Assembly (NCBI GenBank): GCA_030144725.1
Contig: JASKMD010000019.1
Coordinates: forward strand, 5,941,739-6,005,738
Origin: Haematococcus lacustris
Lineage: Eukaryota > Chlorophyta > Chlorophyceae > Chlamydomonadales > Haematococcaceae
Direction: 5' to 3'
DNA: 64,000 bases
Shown in pieces: positions 46,028 to 58,815 of the stretch (positions are counted from its first letter, which is position 1; each line of letters opens with the position of its first letter). The notes beneath the pieces are model-generated. The model saw only the letters and a program-made list of their open reading frames with translations, was not told the origin of the DNA and ran no database searches. Position numbers and translations under genes: made by a program.

Positions 46028-47366
46028 TGCTGCTGTTGCTGCCGCTGCTATTACTGCTGCTGCTGCTGCCTGTGCGAGTGCTGCTGCTGCGGTTGCCGCT
46101 GCTGCTGCTGCTGCTGCGGCGGCGGCTGGCAGCCCCACCCTGGCTTGGTCTGGCTGAGGTTGCTGCTGCTGGAGGGGAGGAGGTGGAGGTGGCTGGGGGC
46201 AGGGGCCTGGCTGCTGTGTGGGGCTCAGGGCCAATGTGAAGGGCCAGGGGCTCACAGGCCAGGACCACCTCCCCCATCTGCAGCATGTCAGTGGCCACCA
46301 CACCCCAGCCTTTGCCTGCACATGCATGGCACAAGGTTGCATGGCAAATGGCGCATGGCGCATGGAGCATGAGGAAGACATGGTGGGCTTGCATGGGGTC
46401 AGCTTTACCACCACGTCATACTTCCACCCCATCATGGGTGTGACGCTTGAACCCCATGGCTGAAGACAGGGATGACACACAGGCAGGTGTGTCCTGCGTC
46501 TGGCCAGGTCACACCTGATGTCTGACAGGAAATGGGTGACGTGTGTGATCTGCAAAACTAGTATCATACTGCACAATATCAACACCCACACTTGTCACAC
46601 CCCGCCCCTGCCCACCTTTTATCGCCTTCATTCTGACAGTGTTCACATACGCTGGCGGCAGCAGCGTCTGTATCTCACTAGGCGCCCCCGCCCTGCCCTG
46701 CCCCTCTGCCTCCCCACCCCACCCCGACCCCTGCCGTGACACCAGCGCCGCCAGGGGATGGCTGAGGTGCCCACCGCTCCCCTGCACCTCCCCTGCTCCC
46801 GCCTCTGACACCAAGCGCTGTGCTAGTGGCAAGCAGGGGTGAGGTAAAGCTGTGGGTTGGAGCGGTTGGGTCTGGGTTTGCGGTGCCGTGAGCATGATGT
46901 GCTGCTTGGGGCTGTCCTCCTGCCCCGGCAGTTCCAGGAAAGCCTTGAGCTCCTCACCCCCATACACCAACTGGAGCGCCATCGTGAGTGCTGATTCGCC
47001 ATCCAGGCCGCTGGCAAGCTGCCATGGACCTTGGGGGTGGCGGTTGCGTACCAGGTCAGACATCAGCTGCTGTGCAGGGTCGGTGGTGGTGGGTGCGTTT
47101 GCGCCTTCTCTTCCATCTGCATCCTCGTCTTCAGCTGCCTCCAGCACATCCAACTCCTCGTCTGCCTGCCAGTCATAATCCTCCACGTCGTCGCTGACAA
47201 CAGAGTAGTCAGCGTATGCTGCTGCTCTAGCTGGTGGGGCCAGCTTTATGAGGGTCTGGCTGCATTGCGAATGGCTTGGGAAGATGGGGGGAGCAGGAAG
47301 GCACACAGCTGGGGTGCGAGCTATGAGGGTGGAGACATGCGCGCCGGCGCGTGCGATGGAGGTCAT
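42084..47366 (-). CDS. SET-domain protein methyltransferase (SMYD/plastid-type layout) with large insertion in the SET domain
   Basis: Exons joined in phase: 47366-46616, 46315-45247, 44991-44881, 44553-44437, 44081-44018, 43782-43498 and 42971-42874. C-terminal exons near 42,600-42,555 and 42,275-42,084 are less certain. The SET domain starts across the exon 1/2 join (KGKGWGVVATDMLQMGEVV, ~residues 250-268). It continues at ~607 with LLNHSCAPNT (cofactor-binding NHSC motif, ~625-628), then GDELTLNYLG (~652) and a post-SET CxCxxC zinc site (WGFWCECPRC, ~680-689). Between the two SET halves lie ~340 residues of Ser/Gly/Ala/Arg-rich sequence. Known role: S-adenosylmethionine-dependent lysine methylation of histones or other proteins. 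The N-terminus is basic and hydroxyl-rich, then acidic at ~80; plastid targeting is possible (inference). It is divergent from the ABCD gene. Confidence 0.92.
43798..43945. repeat. 24-bp minisatellite (GTGTGATGGAGGAGTGACCC)
   Basis: About six units, slightly diverged, in the SET-gene intron between 43,783 and 44,017. Confidence 0.93.
45140..45246 (-). repeat. SINE-like dispersed repeat, copy 2 (abuts SET-gene splice donor)
   Basis: Plus strand: AAAGACACCGCCCTCGCC, then GGGCGTGCATTAAGG, then a hairpin (AGGGAGG...GTAGC / GCTACCCTCCCT), then GTTCGAATCC, a tRNA B-box-like sequence, at the exon edge. It shares its box and hairpin arrangement with the copy at 16,861-16,985. On the gene's strand the intron donor GTAGGA is the first sequence of this repeat. 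It does not fold as an intact tRNA. Confidence 0.55.
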
Positions 47367-47710
47367 TGTAGACGCAGGTCAGACTAGAGGGCATGCAGGC
47401 ATGTCGCAGGAAGAAGTGCACACACAGCTAGGCAGCTGGCGACACGGCCGTTGTAGCGGTTGCTGAGGTGGTTGTCCGAGTTTAGACATAAGACACCAAG
47501 CCCCCACCAAGCGGATTGCTAGTCGCTCGGCAAGCCGCAATCTGGGTCTTTCTTGCCGGGCGATCAGGGTTCTTGAGCGTGCTGCCATCTGCGAGGTACA
47601 GACTCAATGAGAGCACAAACCCAGGTTCATCGCTGCTGATTTTGATAACTTCGGTGTGAGCCAGTTTAGAAGCTTGGTGGCCGCTTGGTTGCGACTCCCT
47701 TCCCCCCGCC
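47367..47710. promoter_or_regulatory. 344-bp bidirectional intergenic region between SET and ABCD genes
   Basis: It separates the two start codons (47,366 minus; 47,711 plus), so both core promoters and 5' untranslated regions must fit here. No TATA box is evident. Shared regulation is possible but not shown. Confidence 0.6.
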
Positions 47711-50700
47711 ATGGCCGAACTAAGCCACATGTTCGCGGCGCTCCCCAAGGCACACAAGCGTGTCATCGCGGTATGCATTTGCGGCAATGACAAATGCCTG
47801 CTTGGTCATCCTCATTGGCTCCACGGCCGAGCTCTTTGCTAGTATGACTTCGCGTGCGTCCTGAAGTAAACGCTTATCTTCGTATCGTGGCTGTTGGTAC
47901 AGCATGTACCTGCTGGTAACCACCTGCTGCACGTGCAAACATGCATCCAGGTGCTGGTCATAGCTGGAGGCATTAGCGTGGGCACCAAGATCCGTAGTGC
48001 AGTCATAGATGCGCAGAGGCAACAGAAGCAACTTGCAGCGGATGCCCATGCTGGTCGCACAAATACACGCAAGCAACAAAAGATCTCGGTCAACAAGCAG
48101 TTTGCAAAGCGGCTGCAGAAGATCCTTTCCATGTGAGCTCCAAAAAAGCTTAGTTCAGCTTCATTGTGCAAGCCACAGTCCCAGCTCTCAAACCTGCAGT
48201 GTGTCCAACCTAAGGCGCAGGGCCCGGCCTGCGGTTGACACCACATGTGGTTGTGTTGCGGTGTCTGCAGCTGCATCCCGTCGCCAGTGTCACGTGAAGC
48301 TAGGCTAGTGCTGCTGCAGGTAAGGCGCTGCGCCTGTTCCTGCTTCCTTAGCCAACCCCCCCACAGCTGCTCCTGCACCTGCCACTGCACTTGTCACTGC
48401 TGCTGCTGCTGCTGCTGCTACTGCTACACCTCCTGCTGCACCTGCTGCTACTCCTGCTTCCATGAGTTGCAGGGTGCCTTGTTGGTGTCCCGCACACTGC
48501 TCACTGAGTGGATCTCACGCATTGAGGGCTGGAGCGGGTCAACACTGGTCACCCTGGTGCGAGCCTCCAGGGCACAAGGCGGCAGGGCAGGGCGGCAGGG
48601 CAGGGCAGGGCAGGGCGGCAGGGCGGCAGGGCAGGGCAGGGCAGGGCAGCAGGGCAGGGCAGGGCGGCAGGGCAGCAGGGCAGGGCAGGGCGGCAGGGCA
48701 GCAGGGCAGGGCAGCAGGGCAGGGCAGCAGGGCAGGGCAGGGCGGCAGGGCAGGGCAGGGCAGGGCGGCAGGGCAGGGCAGGGCAGCGCGGCAGGGCAGG
48801 GCAGGGCAGGGCAGGGCAGGGCAGGGCAGGGCAGGGCAGGGCAGGGCAGGGCAGGGCAGGGCAGGGCAGGGCAGGGCAGGGCAGGGCAGGGCGGCAGGGC
48901 AGGGCAGAGCGGCAGGGCAGGGCAGGGCAGGGCAGGGCAGGGCAGGGCAGGGCAGGGCAGGGCAGGGCAGGGCGGCAGGGTAGGGCAGCGCGGCAGGGCA
49001 GGCCAGCAGGGCAGGGCAGCAAGGCAGGGTAGTAATGCAGGGCAGGGCAGGACGGCAGGGCAGGGTGGTAATGCATGGTGGTAATGCAGGGCAGGGTGCA
49101 TATGCATGGTAGGGCAAGGCAGCAGGGCAGGGCAGCAGGTGGGAGCAGAAACTGCAGGCGCTTGTCGGCACATCAAGCAGCAGGGTGGCAAGTAACGCAA
49201 CAGGTATGGCAGCAGGGCAGGGCAGAAAGCAGGACAGCAGGCTATGCCAGACGCCACAGGTGATGGGCAGTCCCTTTTGAGGCAGACCTACGGCAAAGCA
49301 GGTGCTGGCTTGCCAGCGGACTGAGCTGTGGTATCTAGCAAACAATGTGAACAGGCCAGAGGCCGCAGCTACTCTGTCTGCGACTGCGTTGGAGTTGCCG
49401 CAGCAGTGCCAGCAGCGGCAGCATTCTAAGCAGCAGTCGTGATGGCGATGCCAGCGGCGGCGGCAGCAAGGGCAGCAGCAAGGGCACCAGCAGCACTGCA
49501 ACCATGGCAATGGCACCATGACAGTCCCCAGCCCCACGGCAGCGCCCTCTAGCACTGGCCATGCCCTCAAGCACTGGCAACGACAGCTGCAGCATCACAG
49601 CGGTGGAGACCATAGCCTGCTGATGCCTCATGCGTGCCACACCCCCAGCAATAGCACCGCACCACACCAATCTCTACTTTGGTTACCTCCTGCAACTCCT
49701 GTTCAGGCCCCTTATGCACACCTGGCCAGACCCCCCACACTGCTGCTGCTGCCCTGCCAGCATCTTCTAACAGAGCAAGCGCATGGAGCTCCATGCCCTG
49801 CTCAGCTGGTTGGCCACCTGCCCCCTGCCTGCCTGGCTGCTTGCAGAAGTTTGCTGAATTCCTGAGGTCAGTGCTGGCCTTTGCCATGGTGGGCATCCCC
49901 GCTGCCATCGTGAACAGCGCGCTGAAGTACATGCAGAAGCAGATTGAGCTGGCGTTCCAGGTAGTCACTTTGCCAGCCTCCTGGCCTCCTGACTATTGCC
50001 AGGCCGCACAGCTGCATACAGGGCCAGCAAGCCTACCGCTGGGGCGCTGCCATCCCTTTGCCATCCCTTCGCAATCACTTTGCCATCACTTTGCCATCCC
50101 TTTGCCATCCACCTCACAGCATAAAGTCACCAGCCTCGACTACAAGCCTACCGCCGTGACGCTTCAACACGTTGCCATCATCTTGCCCAGCACTGACCGG
50201 CACTGACTCTCCTAGCCCATGTGCGTGTGCATGAACCTTCACGCCATCCTGCCATCCATGCCTTGCATGCTACTTGCTTTTGTCCATGTCATTGCCAAGC
50301 TTGCATGATGACCGCTAATTGCATGTTGATTGTGTTTGATGGTGGCTGAGTGCTTGATTGTGTATTACCATGGGCACCACAGCCCCAGGACCACAGCCTT
50401 GCTTGCATGGGCTTGCTTGCTCGCCACCACTTTCACGACCATGCTTGTCTGCCTGTCTGCAGTCGCGCTTGACAGAGTTCCTGCACAAGCAGTACTGCAG
50501 CAACAGGGCCTACTATGCAGCAGCCACTCTGGGCGGTAAGGGCAGCAACGCTTGGCCAGCCATAGCCTGCTGCTGCCATCACCGACCCAACTTACCATTG
50601 ATCATGTGCAGGCATGATGAACCCAGACCAGCGCATCACAGAGGATGTGGAGAAGTTCTGCTTCGCCATCTCTGACCTGTGAGTCCTCAGGTGCCTCTGG

Positions 50701-53700
50701 TGCCAGGCCATCAACCTTCACCAGCATCACGTGATGCCAGTCAACTGACCCAACCAACCATGGTTGTGTGAACAAGGGACACCATGCTAGGACACCACCA
50801 AATGTGCCCTGTGTACCACAGCCTTTCTGACAGGGAGCCCCTCACCTCTTCAGCTGGACCCCCTGCTCCTAGTCTCGAGGCTCAACCTGGTTTCTCTAGC
50901 CAGCAGGGCGCTTTGCTGCTGCTGCCCTCTGTTGCTGCTGCCTGGCACTATTGGTTCGGTGAAGTGCTCATGCACTGTGTGACGGCCCCACCTCCTTGGC
51001 CAGGTGACAGCTGGGCTGACACCTGGGATGATCACAGCCATCCTATGCTGTGTGCCTAGCGCACCTGCTGCTGCCCGGCCCGGGTAGGGTCAGGGGGCCC
51101 GGCCCACCGCCGCTGCTGCTGCATCTGCTGCTGCTGCCCGGTCCAGGTACGCCCACACCCTGAAGCCGCTGCTGGACGTCATCCTGTTCACCAGGTCCCT
51201 GGCAAACACGATGGGTTATAAGTGAGTGCCTTGAGCCAGCCCACACCACACCACACCACACCACACCACACCACACCACACCACACCACACCACACCACA
51301 CCACACCACACCACACCACACCACACCACACCACACCACACCACACCACACCACACCACACCACACCACACCACACCACACCACACCACACCACACCACA
51401 CCACACCACGCCGCTGCAGCTGCCACAGCTACACAGACTAGCACTTCAAACCAGGGCCGCATCAAACCAGGGTCGCCACCAAGATCTTGTCTCTTGTAGC
51501 TGGTAGCCGATGTTCCCCTCATCCGGCTCCCTCTTTGTTCATCCAGCATGGACATCGAGTCTGCTGAGGGTGGAGGTGATGGGCAAGCTGACACGCTCGG
51601 AGCTGGGTTAGGGATAAAAGGGAGGGCAGTGCCATATGCCACGTCAAGACGGCGGAGGTGGTGCTCACCAGACTTTGACCCCTGGTGCTATAGCTGGCTG
51701 GCCGGCTGGCTGACTGACTGACAGGAAACCCTACCCACCACCTGCCTCAACAAGGGTTCCCCCTGGCCCTCAGTTGCCCTGGCAGCTACCCACCCCTACC
51801 ACCCCCATTTATTTTTATCGTATTATTGCTTTGTATGATCTCAATCAAGAAGATTCATGGCACCCAGTGCAATGACCCACCACCCCCAGGTTTCCCTGTT
51901 GACCAGTAGCCCGAAACCCTGGTCCTGCCGCTGCCCTGGCAGCCACCCACCCTGAACCCTGAAGGCCCGGCTGGTGCCCTGTGCAGAGGCCAGTTCGGGC
52001 TGTATGTGTATTACGTTGGTGTGGCCTGGATGCTGCGCACCATGAGCCCCCCACTGGCCCAGATGACGGCGCAGGAGGCAGCGCTGTCAGGCGGCTTCAG
52101 AGCAGCGCACCAGGTAGATGCGCCCGGGGCTGCGGCTAGATCACAGCCACAGCATCTGCCTGCCCCTGCGTGGTCCCTGGCTGCTGGCTGCGAGCCCTGG
52201 CTGGAGGCTGCTGGCTGACATCTTGACCCTCACACCTGCTTAGCAATGATGGCAGCCGCTTGCCGGCAGTGCTGCAGGGGACTGGCCAGGGCCCAGGCTA
52301 AGCTATAGGGCAGCACAGCTAGCTGAGCACTGGGTGCCCCCCAACCCTTAACCTGGCAGCTGCACTCAGCACTGGCCTGCCTCGAATGGCCTGGGCATGG
52401 ATGTTGTGCTGGCTCCTCAAGGCTGGGCAAGGCTGTGTTTGCTGTGCTGGCTGAGCTGGCCGCAGCGCTTGGTCACAAACTCTGAGGAGGTGGCATTTAA
52501 CGACCCCCCAGCAGGTGAGTCAAGGGCTGCCAGGCAGCCACTGCTGTCCACTGCTTCTCGCTGCGGCTGCTGAAGCTGCCTGGGCTGTGGGTTTGCAGCC
52601 TGCCCTCCTCTGCTGTCCAGGGGCAGCGGCAGCGGCATGAGTAGGGGCAGCGCCAGCGGCAGCGAGCGCCAGGGGCAGGGGCAGCGGCAGGGGCAGGGGC
52701 ATACTGGTCTCAATCCTGGCACTGTATGTATGAGTGGGACCAATGAGGTGAATGTGAAGCTAAGGCAGAGGTGGAGTGGGCTGGTGGTCTGTAGCTGCTG
52801 CAGCCGGCCTGGCCAGGTCGTGCAGGGATGGGGTGGAGTGAGAGGATGGTCACTGGCCGCTGAGGAGACTGTGGCGCCGTACTGTGGTTGCTTGGGTGCA
52901 GGGGTGGCCGAGCAGCAGATCCTGAACCAGCACCTGCGCCGCCTCCTGCAATACTCGCGATTGTCAGCCTTCCAGCGGTTTGTGCAGCAGGTGCGCGCAA
53001 CAGCTGGCCTCCCTGCCCTGCCTCCCTGTCCTGCCTGCCTGACAAGCAGGGTCATCAGGCCTGCCTGACAAGCAGGGTCAGCAGGTACTTTGCACACTGT
53101 GCACTTGCAGGGCATTGTATGTACATGACTGCTGCCAAATCTGCCTTTCTCACTACTGTTTGAATTGCTGAAAGGCCTGGCCCTTCGTATCTGCCACCTC
53201 ATCTGCCACCTCATCATCACCCAAACCCCGGCAGATGAGGTGGAGATAAGGCGGCACACTGTGCCATTACACAGCCCTGAACCCTGCACCGAGCTGCCGG
53301 AACCGCTGCCTTCCCCTGCATGACTTGCCCAAACGCCTGGACCTTCAGTAGCTGCCACCTCATTTCTACCCGAACCCTGATGCTGAACTGACTAGGCCGC
53401 AGCTGGGCCGCTCAGCCTGGCCTGCCTTCCTGCCTGCTGCCGCCCTGTGACTTGCCTTGCAGATATCAGACGGCTACTTTGTAAAGTACTTTGCAAGCGT
53501 GGTAGCCCTGCTGGTGTACGGCGCCCCCCTGTACTTCCAGGTGCAGGACCTCCTGGGTGTGCTCTGCTGCTGCTCTTCTTCACACTGGCACTTGGGCGTT
53601 TGCATGAGCAGCAGCAGCAGCAGCAGCACCAGCACCAGCAGCGACATGGGAGCAGCAGGGAGGGGAGGGACTGCACCTTACAGTTGGCAGTTGACGCTGA

Positions 53701-56700
53701 TGTGAGCTGGCATGATGACGCTAACCTCAACAGCAGCAGCATGGGCAGCAACAAGCGCATGAGCAAAGAGCAGTAGGGAGGAGCAGCAGCCACATCTGCT
53801 GGGGGCATGGTGGGTAGGGGGTCAGTTGGTGGGTGCTTGGCTGCTTCATGTGATGAATAGTCCTTTACATACAGTGATGCATAGTGTGCAGACGCAAGTG
53901 CATAATGCACAAGCTGCATGCACATGCTGCTCTGGGTTGCAGGACCCCTCTCAGAGGCTGAGCCAGGAGGAGCTGACGCAGGACTACATTCGCTCCATGC
54001 GCCTGCTGCAAAACACCAGCAGGTAACTAACTAGGAATACTAACTAACTAGGAACTAATAACTAACTAGGAACAATAGTACCTTGATCTTACCCTAATTC
54101 CATTTTGAGTACAAGGATACTCCAGGGTAGTCAGTACAGCCTCTGCCCTCCCACTGCCCTGCCCTGCCCTGAGCAGCACCTTGCACCGGGCCATTGGACG
54201 CCGCACTTCATTGCCACTGCCCTGCCCGGCTTGAGCCATGCGCCATCAGGTGCACGACCCCTGCCTTTCCCTCCCCATAACAAGTCCCCTAGCACCTGCA
54301 CAGCCAGACAAGGGCCTGGTGCCTGGTGCAGCCATTGTGTCATACTGTGCTGGTCCTGGCTGCCTGCCTCCTCTCCCACTGCCCTGGCTTGCGCAGCAGC
54401 TGTTCCACACCACATGCGTCGCTGCTGCCGCCATCAGGCTGATGCTGCTGTCCCTGGCATTGCTCCATGCTGCTGCTGTGCCTCCCTCCTAACCCCCTCA
54501 ACCGCCCACCTCCCACCACGTCACCACTGCCGTCACACCTGGTGGTGTGACCCCTCAGGGGTGTGGGGGACCTCATCTTGGTGTACAAGCGCGTGTCTAA
54601 CCTAGCCTCGCACACCAGCCGCGTGGCGGAGCTGTTGGAGCAGGTGAGCCGGCAGCACATGTGATGGCCAGCGGGCCGCAGGGCTGGGGGGCTGGGGGGC
54701 TTGCAGGGCTGGGGTGCTGAGGGATTGTAGGGCTACGGTGCGCTGTCGCTGAGCCGTGATGAGCTGCCTTGGGTTTCATTGGATCTAGCTGGACGCCACA
54801 GACCTAGATCAAGTTTGAGGGTGAGGAGCTGGGTGAGGGTTAAAGGCTGCAGGCATGCAGGGCTGCAGGGCTGGGGTGCTTGCTTGCTTGCTGAGCTGTG
54901 ACGAGCTGGCTGTGACCCCCTGCATCTAGGTGGGCCTGATAGCTCTTGTCTGGGTGGGAGGGTCAAGGGCGCTACGGAGGTTGGCTGGGAAGCACAGTGC
55001 GCAAGGGGTGGTCCCGCAGTGGGCAGGGCCAAGGGTGTAGGTAGCTGGCTGGTAGAGGGCTGGCAGAGTGCTGACCCAGTCCTGGTCCCTGGCTGACAGG
55101 TGTCTGCCCTGAGCGCTGAGGATGCTGAGCACCGGGAGCTGTTCCGCCGCAACGTCAGCGTCACCCACATGCTCGGGGTCAGCCGCGCCTCAGGATCAGG
55201 TCAGCAGCACACTGGACTCAGGCCACTGAGCAGGGGCTGACCCAGCTGCTGCCTTGTGCTGTGAGGGGGGTGTGAGGGGGAGGGGGAGGGGGAGGGGGAG
55301 TCTCATCCTTTGGCCGCAGCTTGTAGGTTTGGTTTAGCATCATGCATGAGGCTTTGGTTTCCCTGTGCGTGGCCCTGACCTCACCATGACCACATATGGC
55401 TCCACCAGCCCACCACCAGTGGGCCGTTGCTGCCGCGCTGACCTCACACATGCTGACCTGACCCACATCCTCACCGTGATCAAGCGGCATAGCACTGCTG
55501 CTCAGCCTGTCACAAGCCTGTCACAAGCCTGTCACATATCGACTGCCACTGACGGCTGCCTTGCTTGCCGGCCTTCTCCACTGCTGCTCCTCCTTACTCC
55601 CAGCTTTACCAGCCCACCATGTATGATAGTGTGTGACATTGTGTGTGAGGGTGAGGGTGTGTGGGCACATGCAGACATGCTGGAACCACCTCCCGCACCG
55701 GTCAGGCGGTCGGGACCCACCATCGCCTTCTACCGCGTCGCCCTGGACTCACCAGACGGTGCGCAGGGCGACCTCTCCCCGGCCCTCCCTCCCCTGACTA
55801 CCCCTCACCACAGCTGATGGATACAAGCGTCGTGCAATAGGCTGCACCTGCCCTGCTGGTGTCCGTTTCTTTGGGGAAAGGAGGGGCGGGAGGGGTAGGC
55901 ATCAGGGTGACCACTTGGCATCGCTTGTTTCAACATGTTTAGGAGGACAGGGAGAGGGTGTGGTAGTGCATTGACTGCTGCTACCGTGCCCCCGCTGCTA
56001 ACCTTGACCTATTTTAGAAGCAGTATCCCATTTGTTCCCGCTGCTGACCTTGAATTGCTTTCAACTTAGTATGTCATGACTGAGGCTGAAACTGGCTGTC
56101 AGACTCTCCTCGCCGGCTGCCATGCTTAGGCGTGTGAAGAGGATGAGGGTGAGGGTGTGGGTCAACATCGCTGAGGGTGAGGGTGAGGGTGAGGGTGTGT
56201 GTGAGGTGGGTGGCCGCAGGGGCGCCCTTGTTCCGTGAGCTGACCTTTGAGGTGGTGCCCGGCAACAGTGTGATGCTGATGGGACCTAACGGCTGCGGCA
56301 AGAGCTCGCTGTTCAGGGTAGGTGCTGGGATGGGTGCACGTGGGCAATGACAGTGGGTGGGTCAGGGTGGGTGGGTGGGTGAGTGAGCGGGGTGGGTGGG
56401 TGGGTGAGTGAGCAAGGTGGGGGGGCCCAGCAGGTGAAGGAGGTCAGGGCCAGGTGCTGGGAGGGGTGCAGGCGGATAGTGGCCCCCCTAGGGGCAGCCC
56501 TGTGGGGTGGCCGCTGGTCAGCCAGGGTGGGTGGGTGGGTGGGTGGGGGAGCGCGGTGGGGTGGGGGGGCACGGCTCTGCCCAAGGTGGGGGGGCGCAAC
56601 GGGACAAGGAGGTCTGTGCAGGGTCAGGGTGAGGGTGAGGGTCAGGGGTACATCCCTCCTCCGCGTCACATACCTTGAATGCGTCTGGGCAGCTCATGCT

Positions 56701-58782
56701 GGTGTCTGCATCAGCATCAGCCTGTCATCCTCGCTGTGCCACACAGCTGCAACAGTTTCAAGACCCACAGACCTCACAGACAGCACGCACCTCAAGACCT
56801 ACAGACCCCATGTTCATGTCTGACGCACTGACTCCAGGCCTGGCCTGGCCTGGGCTGGGCTGGGCTGTCTGTTCCTGTGCTGTCTGTTCCTGTGTGCCTG
56901 CTGTCCTGTGCCGCACTGCCTCCTGTGCCGCCCCTGCTGCCCCTGGCAGGTGCTGGCAGGGTTGTGGCCGCTGCAGGCGGGGGAGATCACCACCCCCCAC
57001 AAGACCAAGCTGTTCTACCTTGCCCAGCGCCCCTACTTAGTGAGTCACCAGGGCTGCACCAGGGCTGCAGCCCCCTCAGGACCAGGCCGCCTCCTTCAGG
57101 GGTTGACACCAGACCAGGCAGGCAGGGGGCTTGTCTTGCTGCATCAGGGGTTGCTGAGGGTCAGGGGCCAGAAGTTCAGGGGCAGCAGGAAGCCCAAGCG
57201 GGCAGCAGGTGGGCAGCAGGTGGGCAGCAGGCGGGTTTCCTGGTTCCGCTCAAGTATTCAGGTTGTCGTCGGGTCGCTTCCTTGACAGGCTGACTCCAGG
57301 CAGGGAGTGAGGCTGTGTCACTGCGTCAAGTGTCGACTGCCGCTGTGCGTGTCGCTGCTGCGGGCTGCAGGTGACGGGCACGCTGCGGGACCAGCTGCTG
57401 TACCCCTTCCCACCCCGCGCAGTCTGGCTGGCAGCCACAGTGAAAGAGAGGTGGGCGCGCCCTACCCGCTCCTCGACCTGTCCTTGCCCTGTCTAGTTCC
57501 TGTGAGGCCTGGCAATTTGCATGCGACCTTCCATGTGACTGGAGACCCTTCCAGGTCCTGCTACTGCCCTCAGCAGCAGGTCTTTGGCTTCCTGCCTGCC
57601 CTGGAACCCCCTTGTGCCCTTACAGTGTTCTCACAGTCCCTTGTGCCAGCCCCCTTACAGGCCCCCCTCATGTGCCACACACCAGGGACCCACCCCCATG
57701 CACCCACCATGCACCCCCGCATGCAGCTCTCAGCCAAGTCCCCCTATGCCTTCCCTCCATGCGACCCCCCATGCATCAGCCAGCCGCAGCTTTTGAGCCA
57801 GCCATGCCTGATGTAATCCAGCCCGCAGCCAGCTGAGGGTGTGGGAGGGCTGCGAGTGCAGGGCTGCGTTCTGTGAGGCAGCGGGCAGGGAGCCGCCAGC
57901 TGAGATCACCCCTGAGCTGGACGCCTCCCTGCGCGCCGCCCTGGCCGCCGTGGACCTGGAGTACCTGGCTCTGCGGGGCACTGGCTTTGACCAGGTCAGC
58001 AGGAGGGGTGGGCAGGGGGAGGGGTGGGCAGCGGGAGGGGTGGGCAGCGGGAGGGGCGGGCAGCGGGAGGGGCGGGCAGCGGGAGGGGTGGGCAACGGGA
58101 AGGGTCAGCAGTGGGAAGGGTCAGCAGCAGGAGGGGTCGCCAGCAGTGTTTTCTCGCTATGTAGGGTTATCAGTAGGAGGGGTCGGCGGTGGGAGGATTC
58201 GGCAGTGGGGGGGGTTGGACCTGTTGTGACAAACCCCGACCTGCTGGGCCATGAGGCCAATGCTCTGGATGCTGGTGATGCCCCCAACATCCCCCAACAC
58301 CGCCAGCTGCTGAAGGTCACCCGCCCACGGCTGCTGCCGCAGTAGGTGTGACAGGTGGCGTGCTGTGCTGCCTTGCAGGTGCAGTCGTGGCAAGAAACCC
58401 TGAGTGGGGGGGAGAAGCAGCGGCTGGCCATGGCCCGACTGCTGTGGCACAAGCCGCAGGTGAGGCCCCCGCTCAGTGAGCCATCTCCCCTCAAACCCCC
58501 TGACCCCCCTCGACTCCCTGACCCCCTCTTGGACCCCCCTGACCCCCCTGACCCCCCCTGACCCAGCACCCACCGCCTACAGGTCAGCAGCTGCAGTAGC
58601 GCCCAGGCTCGTACGTCCTTAGATTCCATGCCATTCAACAGTGTCACAGGTTGGACCCAGCTATATCCCCCTTGACCCCCCTTGACCCCCCTTGACCCCC
58701 CTTGACCCCCCTTGACCCCCCTTGACCCCCCTTGACCCCCCTTGACCCCCCTGACTCGCCCCGCCTGCCTGCCTGCCTGCCA

Positions 58783-58815
<33 letters not shown>

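Noticed and set aside
48245..49570. Long Gly-Gln-Arg-Ala and Cys-Pro-Ala-Leu frames on both strands
   Set aside because: They come from the GGGCA intronic array. The surrounding exons clearly belong to the ABCD transporter.
51188..51642. Val-Trp-Cys-Gly repeat frames on the minus strand
   Set aside because: CACAC array in an ABCD intron.
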